DNA of 64,000 nt from Erythrobacter sp. (GTDB lineage Bacteria > Pseudomonadota > Alphaproteobacteria > Sphingomonadales > Sphingomonadaceae): positions 877,644 through 941,643 of the forward strand of contig JAACTB010000007.1 of assembly GCA_009993605.1 (NCBI GenBank), written 5' to 3'. The translations under genes and the position numbers were made by a program. The notes below the pieces were generated by a model that was not told the origin of the DNA, searched no databases, and saw only the letters and a program-made list of their open reading frames with translations. Positions 36,784 through 44,809 of this stretch are shown here, in pieces (position 1 is the first letter of the stretch; each line of letters begins with the position of its first letter).

Positions 36784-37127
36784 TGGCGTCGAACAAGGAT
36801 GACGAGCGCGAGGAAACTTGGTCCGAGTTTCGCGACAGCGTCAACATGGCGCCTCAGGAACTCGAAGACTGGCTCGATACCGAGGAATCGAAATCCGTCG
36901 GCGACAGCGATGGCGGCGAAAGCACCGGCCACAAATCGGGGCGTCGCATCGTCGAGATCAAGCGCACGAACAAGGACGATCTCACCGACAGCCAGTGGGA
37001 GCATATGGACAAGGTGGTCGGCTATATCCACCGCCACCTCGCCCAGCGTCCGGACGGCGATGTCGAGGACACGGACTGGCGCTACAGCCTGATGAATTGG
37101 GGCCACGATCCGCTCAAGTCGGACTGA
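36783..37127 (+). CDS. DUF3140 family protein
   Basis: A 114-residue protein with WSEFRDSVNMAPQELEDWLDTEESKSVG and QWEHMDKVVGYIHRHLAQRP, characteristic of DUF3140. These proteins may bind DNA through a helical domain, but the function is not established. The ATG at 36783 overlaps the previous TGA. The third gene of a coupled DUF2945-DUF3008-DUF3140 unit. Confidence 0.9.
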   Translation: MASNKDDEREETWSEFRDSVNMAPQELEDWLDTEESKSVGDSDGGESTGHKSGRRIVEIKRTNKDDLTDSQWEHMDKVVGYIHRHLAQRPDGDVEDTDWRYSLMNWGHDPLKSD

Positions 37128-37132
37128 GCGCG

Positions 37133-37555
37133 GTGGCGGAAACCGATCCCTTCGCACACTTTCTCGCTGCACAAGAGGATGTGTTCGAAACGGCGCTGGC
37201 GGAACTCAATGCAGGCCGCAAACGAAGCCATTGGATGTGGTTCGTCTTCCCCCAGATAGCGGGTCTCGGATCGAGCGCCATGGCGCGCCGGTTCGCCCTT
37301 TCCGGCAAGGATGATGCGCGCGCTTTCGCAAAGCATCCCGTTCTTGGTGATCGCTTGGATCGGGCCACCGAAGCCATGCTGGACTGGGCGGGGACGATGA
37401 CGGCGGAGGAAATCCTGGGTTCGGTGGACGCGATGAAATTCCGCAGTTCGATGACGCTGTTCGAAGCGTCGGCAGACGATACCGACGCCTTCACCGCCGC
37501 GCTTGACCAGTTCTACGAGGGGGAGCGGGATCCCCTCACCCTCGAGCGACTCTAG
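37133..37555 (+). CDS. DUF1810 family protein (calpastatin-like)
   Basis: A 140-residue protein starting at a GTG (37133), 5 bases after the previous stop. The family core FETALAELNAGRKRSHWMWFVFPQ and MKFRSSMTLFE is clear. DUF1810 has an all-helical fold; its biochemical role is unknown. Proximity and direction suggest it belongs with the small-protein cluster. Confidence 0.92.
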   Translation: MAETDPFAHFLAAQEDVFETALAELNAGRKRSHWMWFVFPQIAGLGSSAMARRFALSGKDDARAFAKHPVLGDRLDRATEAMLDWAGTMTAEEILGSVDAMKFRSSMTLFEASADDTDAFTAALDQFYEGERDPLTLERL

Positions 37556-37572
37556 ACCTGCTACACTGCGGC

Positions 37573-37836
37573 ATGACCAGCGCGAACGCTCGATCGGCCA
37601 TCCAAGCCCTGCTCCACGAACGTGCGCAGGGGGCGTCGATCTGCCCTAGCGAGGTGGCGCGTAGATTGGCTCGCGATGGTGAGGATTGGCGAAAGTTCAT
37701 GTCCATCGTCCATGCGAGCGTCGACGAGATGATCGGCGAAGGCGGTGTCGCCATCAGCTGGAAGGGACAGAAGCTTAAGAACCGCGAGGGTCCTTATCGG
37801 ATTTCGCTGCCCACGAATGCGAGGGACGAACCATGA
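37573..37836 (+). CDS. DUF3253 family protein (winged-helix-like)
   Basis: An 87-residue protein with the DUF3253 layout: an N-terminal helix, ASICPSEVARRLARDGEDWRKFM, and a strand pair with GPYRISL. The family resembles a winged helix and may bind nucleic acids. It lies 17 bases after the DUF1810 gene and overlaps the next gene by 4 bases. Confidence 0.87.
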   Translation: MTSANARSAIQALLHERAQGASICPSEVARRLARDGEDWRKFMSIVHASVDEMIGEGGVAISWKGQKLKNREGPYRISLPTNARDEP

Positions 37837-38237
37837 TCCGCACCTTGCTGCGCCTGCTGCTCGCTTTTCTCTATCTGATCGCCGGAGTGCTGCACATCGT
37901 GGCGCCAAGCCCGTTCTTGTCGATCATGCCTGGCGAGGTGCCCTACCCCGATGCGATCGTATTCCTGACCGGCGTCGCAGAGATACTGGGCGCGATCGCC
38001 CTGACGCAGGGATGGTCGCTTAGATTGCGGCGGGCCGGAGCGATTGGCCTCGCCCTTTATGCCGTCTGCGTCTTTCCGGCGAACATAAACCATTTCGCGC
38101 TCGACATGGCGCGGCCCGACAACGGTCTGGGCTTTGCCTATCATATCCCGCGCATGATCGCCCAACCAATCATCGTCTGGTGGGCGCTGTGGGTCGGCGG
38201 CGTCACGGACTGGCCGTTCCGCCGCCGACACGTCTGA
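37833..38237 (+). CDS. DoxX-like membrane protein
   Basis: A 134-residue protein with four hydrophobic helices and the pattern LLLAFLYLIAGVLHIVAPSPFL, FLTGVAEILGAIALT and HIPRMIAQPIIVWWALW, similar to DoxX/DUF4345-type proteins. Members are linked with thiosulfate or redox stress, but substrate is unknown. It starts inside the previous gene (ATGA-type overlap). Confidence 0.82.
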   Translation: MIRTLLRLLLAFLYLIAGVLHIVAPSPFLSIMPGEVPYPDAIVFLTGVAEILGAIALTQGWSLRLRRAGAIGLALYAVCVFPANINHFALDMARPDNGLGFAYHIPRMIAQPIIVWWALWVGGVTDWPFRRRHV

Positions 38238-38252
38238 AAAGGGCTCGCCCTG

Positions 38253-38504
38253 TCAGCTCATGTGCTTCGAGACGGCACCGGTCATCTTGAACATCGAGAT
38301 CTGTTCCTTCCCGATCACCGCGCCCAGCTTGTCGTCCGGATTGATCATGCGACGGTCCTTGGAGTCCTGGAGGTCGTTCGCCTTGATGTGGTCCCACACC
38401 TTGGACGTGACCTGCGCGCGGGTCATCGGACCCTTGCCGACGACGTTTTCCAGTTCCGGCGAGAGGTTGACGGGCTTCTGTAGTGCGTTGTTCTTCCCAG
38501 CCAT
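38253..38504 (-). CDS. SWIB/MDM2 domain protein
   Basis: An 83-residue protein that is nearly all SWIB domain: LQKPVNLSPELENVVGKGPMTRAQVTSKVWDHIKANDLQDSKDRRM is the family core (KPV, LS, GxxxxTRxxVxxxxWxxIKxxxLQD). The domain is best known from eukaryotic chromatin remodellers and MDM2; free-standing bacterial forms occur in chlamydiae and some alphaproteobacteria, where they may bind DNA or topoisomerase. It is convergent with the DoxX-like gene. Confidence 0.93.
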   Translation of the reverse strand: MAGKNNALQKPVNLSPELENVVGKGPMTRAQVTSKVWDHIKANDLQDSKDRRMINPDDKLGAVIGKEQISMFKMTGAVSKHMS

Positions 38505-38580
38505 GATATGTCCTTTCGTGTCAGGCTCGTTTTTTCGAGATACGGCCCCGGAACGGAGCGCGCACCATTTTTAATGGTCG

Positions 38581-39195
38581 TCAGTCGAGATCGAGATCGT
38601 CGGGATCGATGCCGAGATCCTCTTCGAGGTCGAGGTCTTCGCGTTCATGCCCTTCGAACCGTCCCGTCAGCACTGCGCAGGCCACGACATGGTCCTTGAT
38701 CGACGCTTCGACATCCTCGCGCGTGGCGCCGGGCATCAGCGTCATCGGCAGGTCGAGCGCGAACAGCTGGAAGACATAGCGATGTTCCTTCCCGATCGGC
38801 GGATCGGGCAGAAGCCATTCGGAATTGCCGCGCGCGTTCTTGCCCGCGCGGGGCGGAACCTCGCCTTCGAACAATTTTCCGCGCTGGCCGGGAAATCCCC
38901 AGGCGAGCCAGTGCAGCAGCGGCTTGTCGGCCGGCGCATCCGCATCCTCGACGATCAGGACGATTTCCTGCGCACCCGGGGGCGGCGCACTCCATTCGAG
39001 CGGCGGCGCGACGGCGTCTTCCTCGATCGCGGTGAAGCTGGGATCGAGTTCGTCGCCATGCTTGAAGGCGGGGCTGGTCAAAGCAAAGCCCGAACGACCG
39101 AGCAATTTTTCCGAACCGAAGCGCGCGACCGCGAGATCGTTGGCGAAAGCTCCGCCGCCGACCGCCCGCGTCACCCAGTTCTCACTATCACTCAC
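38581..39195 (-). CDS. YbhB/YbcL family PEBP-like protein
   Basis: A 204-residue phosphatidylethanolamine-binding-like protein with the family segments FALTSPAFKHGDELDPSF, PPLEWSAPPPGAQEIVLIVED and HRYVFQLFALD, plus an acidic C-terminal tail (DLDLEEDLGIDPDDLDLD). No signal peptide is visible, so it is probably cytoplasmic. The ligand is not known. It is divergent from the S41 protease gene with a 241-base gap. Confidence 0.9.
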   Translation of the reverse strand: MSDSENWVTRAVGGGAFANDLAVARFGSEKLLGRSGFALTSPAFKHGDELDPSFTAIEEDAVAPPLEWSAPPPGAQEIVLIVEDADAPADKPLLHWLAWGFPGQRGKLFEGEVPPRAGKNARGNSEWLLPDPPIGKEHRYVFQLFALDLPMTLMPGATREDVEASIKDHVVACAVLTGRFEGHEREDLDLEEDLGIDPDDLDLD

Positions 39196-39390
39196 GCCAC
39201 TTGATCCTTCGATTGCCCTAAAACGGTTGCACTGTTTGGGCCGCGCAATTGCGCCGCGCCATGGGAAAGAGGGAAATATGCACCGTTTTTATCCAAAAAC
39301 ACCCCTTATTCGCTAGGGAACTCTCAATTCGTCCCAAGCGATTGGCACTCAGGCGCGATTAAGGCATGGTGGCGGAAGCACCGTCTTGGG

Positions 39391-39406
39391 GGGAGAGGCT
39401 TCTCCC
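39391..39406 (+). other. Short leader hairpin before the S41 protease gene
   Basis: GGGAGA/TCTCCC with a GGCT loop lies 31 bases before the start at 39437. It could affect mRNA folding or stability. The rest of the 241-base gap (39196-39436) shows no gene. Confidence 0.35.
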
Positions 39407-39436
39407 GGAACCGCAATTTTCGCCTGGAGTCGCATC

Positions 39437-40864
39437 ATGGCCTTCGCCCGTACCGTTCTGTCCGCCACTCTCGCCTTCTCGCTCGTCGCTTGTGGAGGCG
39501 GAGGAGGCAGTTCATCTGCGCCGCCCACCACCGTCACGCCGACCCCGACGCCGCCGCCCGCAACCGGGGGCGACAGCTGCTCGCTCGCCAACCGCCAGCA
39601 ATTCGTGCGCGACGTGCTGAACGAATGGTATCTGTTCCCCGACCTCCTCGCGACCAATGTGAACGCCGCGAACTACACGGATATCCAGGATTATATCGAC
39701 GCGCTGGTCGCCCCGGCGCGCGCGCAGTCGAAGGATCGCTTCTTCACCTACATCACCTCGATCAAGGAAGAGAACGCCCTGATCCAGAACGGGTCGAGTG
39801 CCGGTTTCGGCATTCGCCTCGCCTACGACACCAGCGCCAATCGCGTCTTCGTGGTCGAAGCGTTCGAAGCGGGCACGGGGTTCCAGGCGGGGATGGATCG
39901 CGGCACGGAACTGTTGACCATCGGCGGCCAGTCGGTTTCGTCCCTGATGTCGAGCGGCGGTCCGCAGGCAGTCATCAACGCGCTCGGACCATCGGACCCT
40001 GGCGTAGCGCGTTCCTTCACCTTCCGCACGAAGGAAGGCACGGAACGCAACGCCAATATCAGCAAGACCGAATTCTCGCTCGATCCGATCTCGGACCGCT
40101 ACGGCGTCAAGGTCCTGAACGACGGCACCGGTCCGGTCGGCTACATCAACCTGCGCACCTTCATCGTCGAGGATGCGGGGCCGCAATTGCGCACCGCGTT
40201 CCAGCAGTTCCGGCAGCAGGGGATCACCAAGGTGATCCTCGACCTGCGCTATAATGGCGGCGGGCTGGTCTCGGTCGCGGAACTGCTCGGCGATCTGATG
40301 GCGGCGGACAAGAGTGGCCAGGTCTTCAGCAAGACCGTGCTGCGACCTTCCAAATCGTCGGAGAACGAGATCGATCGCTTTTCGTCGCAGCCGCAGGCCA
40401 TCGCGGCCACGAAGATCGCGGTGATCGGGCGCGGCGGCACGGCGTCGGCCAGCGAGTTGGTCACCAATTCCTTCATCCCCTATCTGGGCGACAATCTCGC
40501 GCTGGTCGGGACCAACACCTTCGGCAAGCCGGTCGGCCAGTTCGCCTTCGACCGTTCGGCGTGCGATGACCGGCTGCGGGCGGTCGCGTTCAAGACGACC
40601 AATGCCAACGACCAAGGCGAATATTTCACCGGCCTCGCCAGCGTGGTGCGGCGGACTTGCGCCGCCAATGACGGTATCTTCGAGCAGTTGGGCGATCCCG
40701 CGGAAGCGTCCGTCAAGGCGGCGCTGGACTTCCTGGGAGGTCGCACCTGCACCCCGATCAGCAGCGGCGGCGATCAGACGGTGCAATCGGCGGGCGGTCG
40801 CCAGCAATTGCTCCAGCCGAACATTCCCAGCCCGGCCCAGCGCGAGGTGCCGGGTCTGTTCTGA
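39437..40864 (+). CDS. S41 family (C-terminal processing) peptidase lipoprotein
   Basis: A 475-residue protein with a lipobox signal (LAFSLVACGGG), then a proline/threonine linker, a PDZ-like region (RVFVVEAFEAGTGFQAGMDRG.. LLTIGG) and an S41 catalytic domain with VILDLRYNGGGLVSVAELLG, the serine in GGTASASELVTN and the lysine in NTFGKPVGQ. It should cleave or trim envelope proteins. The start at 39437 is homology-supported (MAFARTVLSA). A terminator follows. Confidence 0.93.
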   Translation: MAFARTVLSATLAFSLVACGGGGGSSSAPPTTVTPTPTPPPATGGDSCSLANRQQFVRDVLNEWYLFPDLLATNVNAANYTDIQDYIDALVAPARAQSKDRFFTYITSIKEENALIQNGSSAGFGIRLAYDTSANRVFVVEAFEAGTGFQAGMDRGTELLTIGGQSVSSLMSSGGPQAVINALGPSDPGVARSFTFRTKEGTERNANISKTEFSLDPISDRYGVKVLNDGTGPVGYINLRTFIVEDAGPQLRTAFQQFRQQGITKVILDLRYNGGGLVSVAELLGDLMAADKSGQVFSKTVLRPSKSSENEIDRFSSQPQAIAATKIAVIGRGGTASASELVTNSFIPYLGDNLALVGTNTFGKPVGQFAFDRSACDDRLRAVAFKTTNANDQGEYFTGLASVVRRTCAANDGIFEQLGDPAEASVKAALDFLGGRTCTPISSGGDQTVQSAGGRQQLLQPNIPSPAQREVPGLF

Positions 40865-40889
40865 CAATCTTTGAGATCAATTTGGAGCG

Positions 40890-40924
40890 CGGGGCGGCGG
40901 AGCAATCCGGCGCCCCGTTCCGTT
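40890..40924 (+). terminator. Intrinsic terminator after the S41 gene
   Basis: Stem CGGGGCG/CGCCCCG plus CGG/CCG with an AGCAAT loop, then TTCCGTT. It separates the protease gene from the convergent response-regulator gene. Confidence 0.7.
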
Positions 40925-40947
40925 AAAGCACCTGCCTCGTCGGACGT

Positions 40948-41343
40948 TTAGCGAGCGACCGCTGCGGTCGGCGATTTCTCTTCTCTAGCTTCGCGCAATT
41001 CGCTCAGCGCGGTGGCAATGACCTTGTCGGACGATGCCGGCTTGGGGACGTAGACCGCGTCCAGCATTTCGAAGACCTCTTCCTGCCGATTGGCGTCACC
41101 CGAATGGATGATGTAGGGTATCGAGCGGTCCGACAATTCGCGTGCGATGGGCAGACAGTTCTCCCCACCGACCAGGTTGAAATCGAGCACCGCGACATCG
41201 ACGCCGTCCTCGATCAAAGCCATCGCTTCCGACACGCAGGACGCGCAGCAGGGCTTGAACCCCCGATCTTCGGCGGCAAATTCGAGATCCATGAGGATCA
41301 GCGGTTCATCGTCAACCAGCAGTATCGCAATCGGTTCGGTCAA
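40948..41343 (-). CDS. Single-domain response regulator (LovR-like)
   Basis: A 131-residue receiver domain without an output domain. Key residues: acidic pair D11/D12 in VDDEP, phosphoacceptor D54 in VLDFN, S81 and K101 in VPKPAS. The TTG start at 41343 has AGGA 8 bases upstream. It lies 10 bases after the LOV kinase gene. In Erythrobacter litoralis a receiver protein (LovR) beside a LOV kinase acts as a phosphate sink for the general stress pathway, so the same role is inferred. Confidence 0.9.
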   Translation of the reverse strand: MTEPIAILLVDDEPLILMDLEFAAEDRGFKPCCASCVSEAMALIEDGVDVAVLDFNLVGGENCLPIARELSDRSIPYIIHSGDANRQEEVFEMLDAVYVPKPASSDKVIATALSELREAREEKSPTAAVAR

Positions 41344-41353
41344 GGCGGCAATC

Positions 41354-42544
41354 CTATATCGTCACTTCCACAACCGCTTCGAGACCGTCGGGTTTCCAAA
41401 CCCGTTCGATTTTCCCGGTCGCCGATCGGACGATCCGATCCATGATGGCCGTCCCGACACCCGGCGAGATACGCGCCTCGTCCACGGTCGGCCCACCGCT
41501 CTCGCGCCATTCGAGGCGGGCTTTCTCGCCCCCGTCGACGATGCCCCAATCGACCGTGACGCGTCCTTCGGGCGACGACCATGCCCCATGCTGTTCCGCA
41601 TTGGCGGCAAATTCGTGCAGCACGAGGCCGATGACCGACACGCTGCCGAACGGAACGCGTGCGCCGTTCCCCTCGATCGAGATCGCCATGCCTGACGCGC
41701 GATAGGGTTCGAGGATCGCCCGGATTGCCGGACCCAATTCAATCGAACCGCTGGCCGCATCGTCCAGCGTGGTCTCGTAGGCGCGCCCCAGGGCCTGGAT
41801 GCGCGAGTTGATCTCGGCCGCCTCCCCCTCGATCTCGTGCATCCGTCCACTGACCGTGACGATGCCCGAGATGACGGAGAACATGTTCTTCATGCGATGC
41901 GACAATTCGCGCGCCAGCACGCGCGCATGTTCCTCGCCAGCGCGGGCGCTCTTGACGTCGGTAACATCCCACTGGCTGCCGAAGAAATAGATCAGCTCGC
42001 CCGCATCGTCGTAGATCGGGCCGAGATGCAGCGCGTTCCAGAACGCGCTCCCATCCTTGCGATAATTGAGCAGTTCGACGATCGCGACCTCTTCGCTCTC
42101 GATCGCCTCCCGCATGGCGCGGACCTGTTCGCGATCGGTGCGCTTGCCCTGAAGGAAGCGGCAATTGCGCCCGACGATCTCATCCTCGTCATAGCCGGTC
42201 AGTTCGCGAAAGGCGCGATTGGCGAAGACGATGGGATTGTCGTGCTGGTTCGGATCGGTCAGGCAGATCGCCATGCGGGTCTGCGCCATGGCCTGCTCGA
42301 ACAGCATACCCGAGGAGCCCGCGAACTGCGCCTGGCGACGGGAGGCCAAGAAGCGGCCCGGACTTTCGTCGAAGCGCATATGCGACTGGTTGCTGGAGCG
42401 TTCCTCTCCATCACGCTCCTGCGTGCCCTCGGGCGCATCGGCAGGCACCTGCTTGCCGTCGGAAGCATCTTCACGCTCCTGCGAGCCTTCAGGCGCATCG
42501 CTGATCGGCAAATCGGCGGACCGGCTTTCGGTGTCGTCCTTCAC
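41354..42544 (-). CDS. Blue-light LOV histidine kinase (HWE type)
   Basis: A 396-residue sensor kinase. An N-terminal disordered region carries a repeat (DAPEGSQER and DAPEGTQER). The LOV domain (about residues 85-200) contains GRNCRFLQG with C128, the flavin-adduct cysteine. The HWE kinase domain follows: H216 in ELSHRMKN, N-box HEFAANAEQHG (H310, N315) and W346-R-E348. GTG start at 42544 with AAGGA 6 bases upstream. The LOV-HWE pairing is that of the Erythrobacter EL346/EL368 kinases and LovK. Confidence 0.94.
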   Translation of the reverse strand: MKDDTESRSADLPISDAPEGSQEREDASDGKQVPADAPEGTQERDGEERSSNQSHMRFDESPGRFLASRRQAQFAGSSGMLFEQAMAQTRMAICLTDPNQHDNPIVFANRAFRELTGYDEDEIVGRNCRFLQGKRTDREQVRAMREAIESEEVAIVELLNYRKDGSAFWNALHLGPIYDDAGELIYFFGSQWDVTDVKSARAGEEHARVLARELSHRMKNMFSVISGIVTVSGRMHEIEGEAAEINSRIQALGRAYETTLDDAASGSIELGPAIRAILEPYRASGMAISIEGNGARVPFGSVSVIGLVLHEFAANAEQHGAWSSPEGRVTVDWGIVDGGEKARLEWRESGGPTVDEARISPGVGTAIMDRIVRSATGKIERVWKPDGLEAVVEVTI

Positions 42545-42589
42545 TGGCAGTCCTTGCTATCGTTTAAGACACGCCCTGGTAGACTTGGT

Positions 42590-42614
42590 CACGATCGGTA
42601 ACCGGAATCGTTCC
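42590..42614 (-). promoter_or_regulatory. Near-match EcfG promoter upstream of the LOV kinase
   Basis: Minus strand reads GGAAC-N16-CGTG; the general-stress sigma factor EcfG prefers GGAAC-N16/17-CGTT, so the -10 has one mismatch. It lies 46 bases before the GTG start. Confidence 0.35.
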
Positions 42615-42675
42615 GCTTGCGGTTCTTTTCGCACTTTGCTTGACCGATCCCTCACAGGAACGCAAGTTGCCTTCC

Positions 42676-43011
42676 ATGGCCCGGACCTACACGACTTTCG
42701 CCGAATTCTGGCCCTTTTACCTGCGCGAACATTCCAAACCGCGCACCCGTGCCTTGCACTATGTCGGTACGACCCTGGTGGTGATGCTCGCGATTTTTGC
42801 CCTGGCGACGGCAAATTGGTGGGTCCTCGTCGCGCTGCCCATCGCGGGCTATTTCTTCGCCTGGATCGCCCATTTCGGCGTGGAGAAGAACCGCCCGGCA
42901 ACTTTCACCTATCCGGCATGGAGCTTGAAGGCGGACTTCAAGATGTGGTGGCTGTGGCTGACGGGACGGCTCGGCCCCGAACTCGAGCGTGCCGGCGTGA
43001 CGCGCGCCTGA
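42676..43011 (+). CDS. DUF962 family membrane protein (Mpo1-like)
   Basis: A 111-residue protein with two hydrophobic segments (VGTTLVVMLAIFALATANWWVLVALPIAGYFF, then WWLWLTG) and the DUF962 core FYLREHSKPRTRALHYVGT and WIAHFGVEKNRPATFTYPAWSLKADFKM. The family includes yeast Mpo1, a 2-hydroxy fatty-acid dioxygenase, though bacterial function is unproven. The ATG at 42676 is preferred to a TTG at 42640 because homology starts there. Divergent from the LOV kinase. Confidence 0.88.
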   Translation: MARTYTTFAEFWPFYLREHSKPRTRALHYVGTTLVVMLAIFALATANWWVLVALPIAGYFFAWIAHFGVEKNRPATFTYPAWSLKADFKMWWLWLTGRLGPELERAGVTRA

Positions 43012-43020
43012 GCCGGCCTT

Positions 43021-43476
43021 TCAGGAAAGGGCAGCCGCGATAGTCAGCGAGCCGAGGCCAAGCGACAAGGGAACGCGCAGAGCCATCCACCAGCGCGGCG
43101 CGAGCGGACCGAGCGCGCGGTCGACCAGCGGGCTGAACAGGATCGCTCCGCCAAGAGCGACCAACGAGGGTTCCGGCCATGCGAGGTCGAAGACCAGCGG
43201 CATAAACGCCGCCAGGGCGATCAAGCTCGGCAGGATGGCCGCCATCCAGACCCAGCCGAGCGTCCGGCGCCGTTCCGCCGCAGGCGCCGACGCGGCAATT
43301 CCCCACCAGGTCCCGCCCAGAAAGGTGAAGATCAGCGCGGCGTAGGCGAAGGCGATCAGAGTGGCAGGCTCGCGCCATGCGTTCGGGCCGAAATACAGCG
43401 CCGCGACGCAAGCGATCTGCGGCAACAGGCCGGCCAGACCCAGCACGCGCGGCAGAAAGGGGACTTTTCCGATCAT
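43021..43476 (-). CDS. DUF3429 family membrane protein
   Basis: A 151-residue protein with about five transmembrane helices: PFLPRVLGLAGLLPQIACVAALYF at the start, then FAYAALIFTFLGGTWWGIAA, the family-typical FLGGTWWG motif. Role unknown. The start at 43476 (MIGKVPFLP) is homology-based; an in-frame upstream reading would overlap the next gene. It is 7 bases after the lipoprotein gene. Confidence 0.87.
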   Translation of the reverse strand: MIGKVPFLPRVLGLAGLLPQIACVAALYFGPNAWREPATLIAFAYAALIFTFLGGTWWGIAASAPAAERRRTLGWVWMAAILPSLIALAAFMPLVFDLAWPEPSLVALGGAILFSPLVDRALGPLAPRWWMALRVPLSLGLGSLTIAAALS

Positions 43477-43483
43477 CGGGTTC

Positions 43484-43963
43484 TCACGGCTGTGCCGGGC
43501 TGCGGTAGGGCTGCCGGTCGGTATAGGCGCAGCCTCGCAGGGTCTCGTCACCGATCGCCAGAGTGGCGACATAGGGGAATATGCGATCGCTCATTCCGTC
43601 CGAGCAATCGCCCGGCGTGACGGCGACGTCCACGGCTGCCCCGCCCCTGCCTTCATCGCTGCGATCCGGCATCCGGCCACTGAAGGACAGGCCGTTATTG
43701 CCTGCAAACCGCTCGACCGGAAAGGCGACGCCCTCCTGATCATCGATCGTCATGTAGCGCATGGTGCCGTCTTCGATTTCGGCACTCCAGAACGGTTCGG
43801 TGCCCGCAAGCGAGATCGCCTCGCCGCTCGCGATCCCGCTGAAAGCCGTGGTCTCGCGCGCATCGGGGCCCGCCCCGCCCGCCGCGCCGCAGCCCCAAAG
43901 CGCGAGCGACATCAGGACCGCGCCAAGCGATACGAATGCGAAGCGGGGAAACGGGAATACCAT
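43484..43963 (-). CDS. COG3650-like lipoprotein
   Basis: A 159-residue protein with a signal ending LALWGCGAA (lipobox) and the core SLAGTEPFWSAEIEDGTMRYMT, typical of the COG3650 group of small envelope proteins, sometimes with MliC-like folds. Function unknown. AGGAG sits 5 bases before the ATG at 43963 and only 2 before the preceding one (43966), so I chose 43963. It is in the same direction as the DUF3429 gene. Confidence 0.78.
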   Translation of the reverse strand: MVFPFPRFAFVSLGAVLMSLALWGCGAAGGAGPDARETTAFSGIASGEAISLAGTEPFWSAEIEDGTMRYMTIDDQEGVAFPVERFAGNNGLSFSGRMPDRSDEGRGGAAVDVAVTPGDCSDGMSDRIFPYVATLAIGDETLRGCAYTDRQPYRSPAQP

Positions 43964-44077
43964 CATCACTCCTGCCGGGACGGACTGCCTGGACACGAGG
44001 CGTATGGGACAAAGCGCTGCCCGCTTCAATGGGCCGGATTTGTGGAACGCGGGGTGTGCTGGCGCGTTAGTCCGGTC

Positions 44078-44701
44078 ATGCAGATCGCGCCTCGTCTCGC
44101 TCTAGCCGCAGCCGTTATCGCCCTTTGTGGCGCGACCGGCGGCGCGGTCATCGGAGCGCAGATCGGCGAGACCGACATCATCCGCCACGCCAGTGTGGGC
44201 GGGGAGCGTCCGCAGTATGATTTCCAGGCCGATTACGACCGGCCGGATTTCGCCCGGACGAACGAACGCCCGCCCGATCATTATGCCATCGAAACCCCGG
44301 AAGGCCGTTTCGATGTCGGTGAATTGCGCGAACGCGGGCTCTATCGCAACCGTCGCCATTCGGCTTACGATGCGGCGCTCGCCGCGGAGGATGCTGCCTG
44401 GGAACGGGACATGGCCGCGCTCTCGAGCGACAATTGGCAGCCCGACCCCCGTTTTGCCGACCGTGAGTGGCGCGGGGCGGGTGGCGCTGCGTATGAGACT
44501 CGCGAATATGGCGTGACGGTAACGCGCAATGCTCCCGACACTGCGCGTTCGGCAACCGCTCCGAAGGCTGCTGCGAAGGAAGATCGCACCTCGTTCGTTC
44601 AGACGCCGACAAGCGCGCCCTCGCCTCGCGCGATCGGACCGCAACAGGTCCAGCCGCTTGATTTACCGGTTCCGGTGACACTGCCCCCACCTTCCCAGTA
44701 A
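44078..44701 (+). CDS. Hypothetical secreted protein
   Basis: A 207-residue protein with a signal-like N-terminus (LALAAAVIALCGATGGAVIGA). The mature part is rich in charged and aromatic residues (YDFQADYDRPDFARTNERPPDHYAIE) and ends in a proline-rich tail (PLDLPVPVTLPPPSQ), so it may be partly disordered. No family recognised. It is divergent from the COG3650-like gene and followed by a bidirectional terminator. Confidence 0.68.
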   Translation: MQIAPRLALAAAVIALCGATGGAVIGAQIGETDIIRHASVGGERPQYDFQADYDRPDFARTNERPPDHYAIETPEGRFDVGELRERGLYRNRRHSAYDAALAAEDAAWERDMAALSSDNWQPDPRFADREWRGAGGAAYETREYGVTVTRNAPDTARSATAPKAAAKEDRTSFVQTPTSAPSPRAIGPQQVQPLDLPVPVTLPPPSQ

Positions 44702-44759
44702 TTTCGCGTTCGCGAAAAAGTCGCTCTCGTCTGCTCGCGAATATCGCCGAAAAAGAAAA

Positions 44760-44784
44760 GGCGGCCCCGTTCGGGACCGCCTTT
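44760..44784. terminator. Bidirectional intrinsic terminator
   Basis: Stem GGCGG/CCGCC and CCCG/CGGG around a C/A mismatch with a TT loop; T-rich flanks on both strands (TTTCTCT on plus, CTTTTCTTTTT on minus). It serves the converging gene ends at 44701 and 44810. Confidence 0.8.
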
Positions 44785-44809
44785 CTCTGTAAACAAATGC
44801 TGTCGCGAT

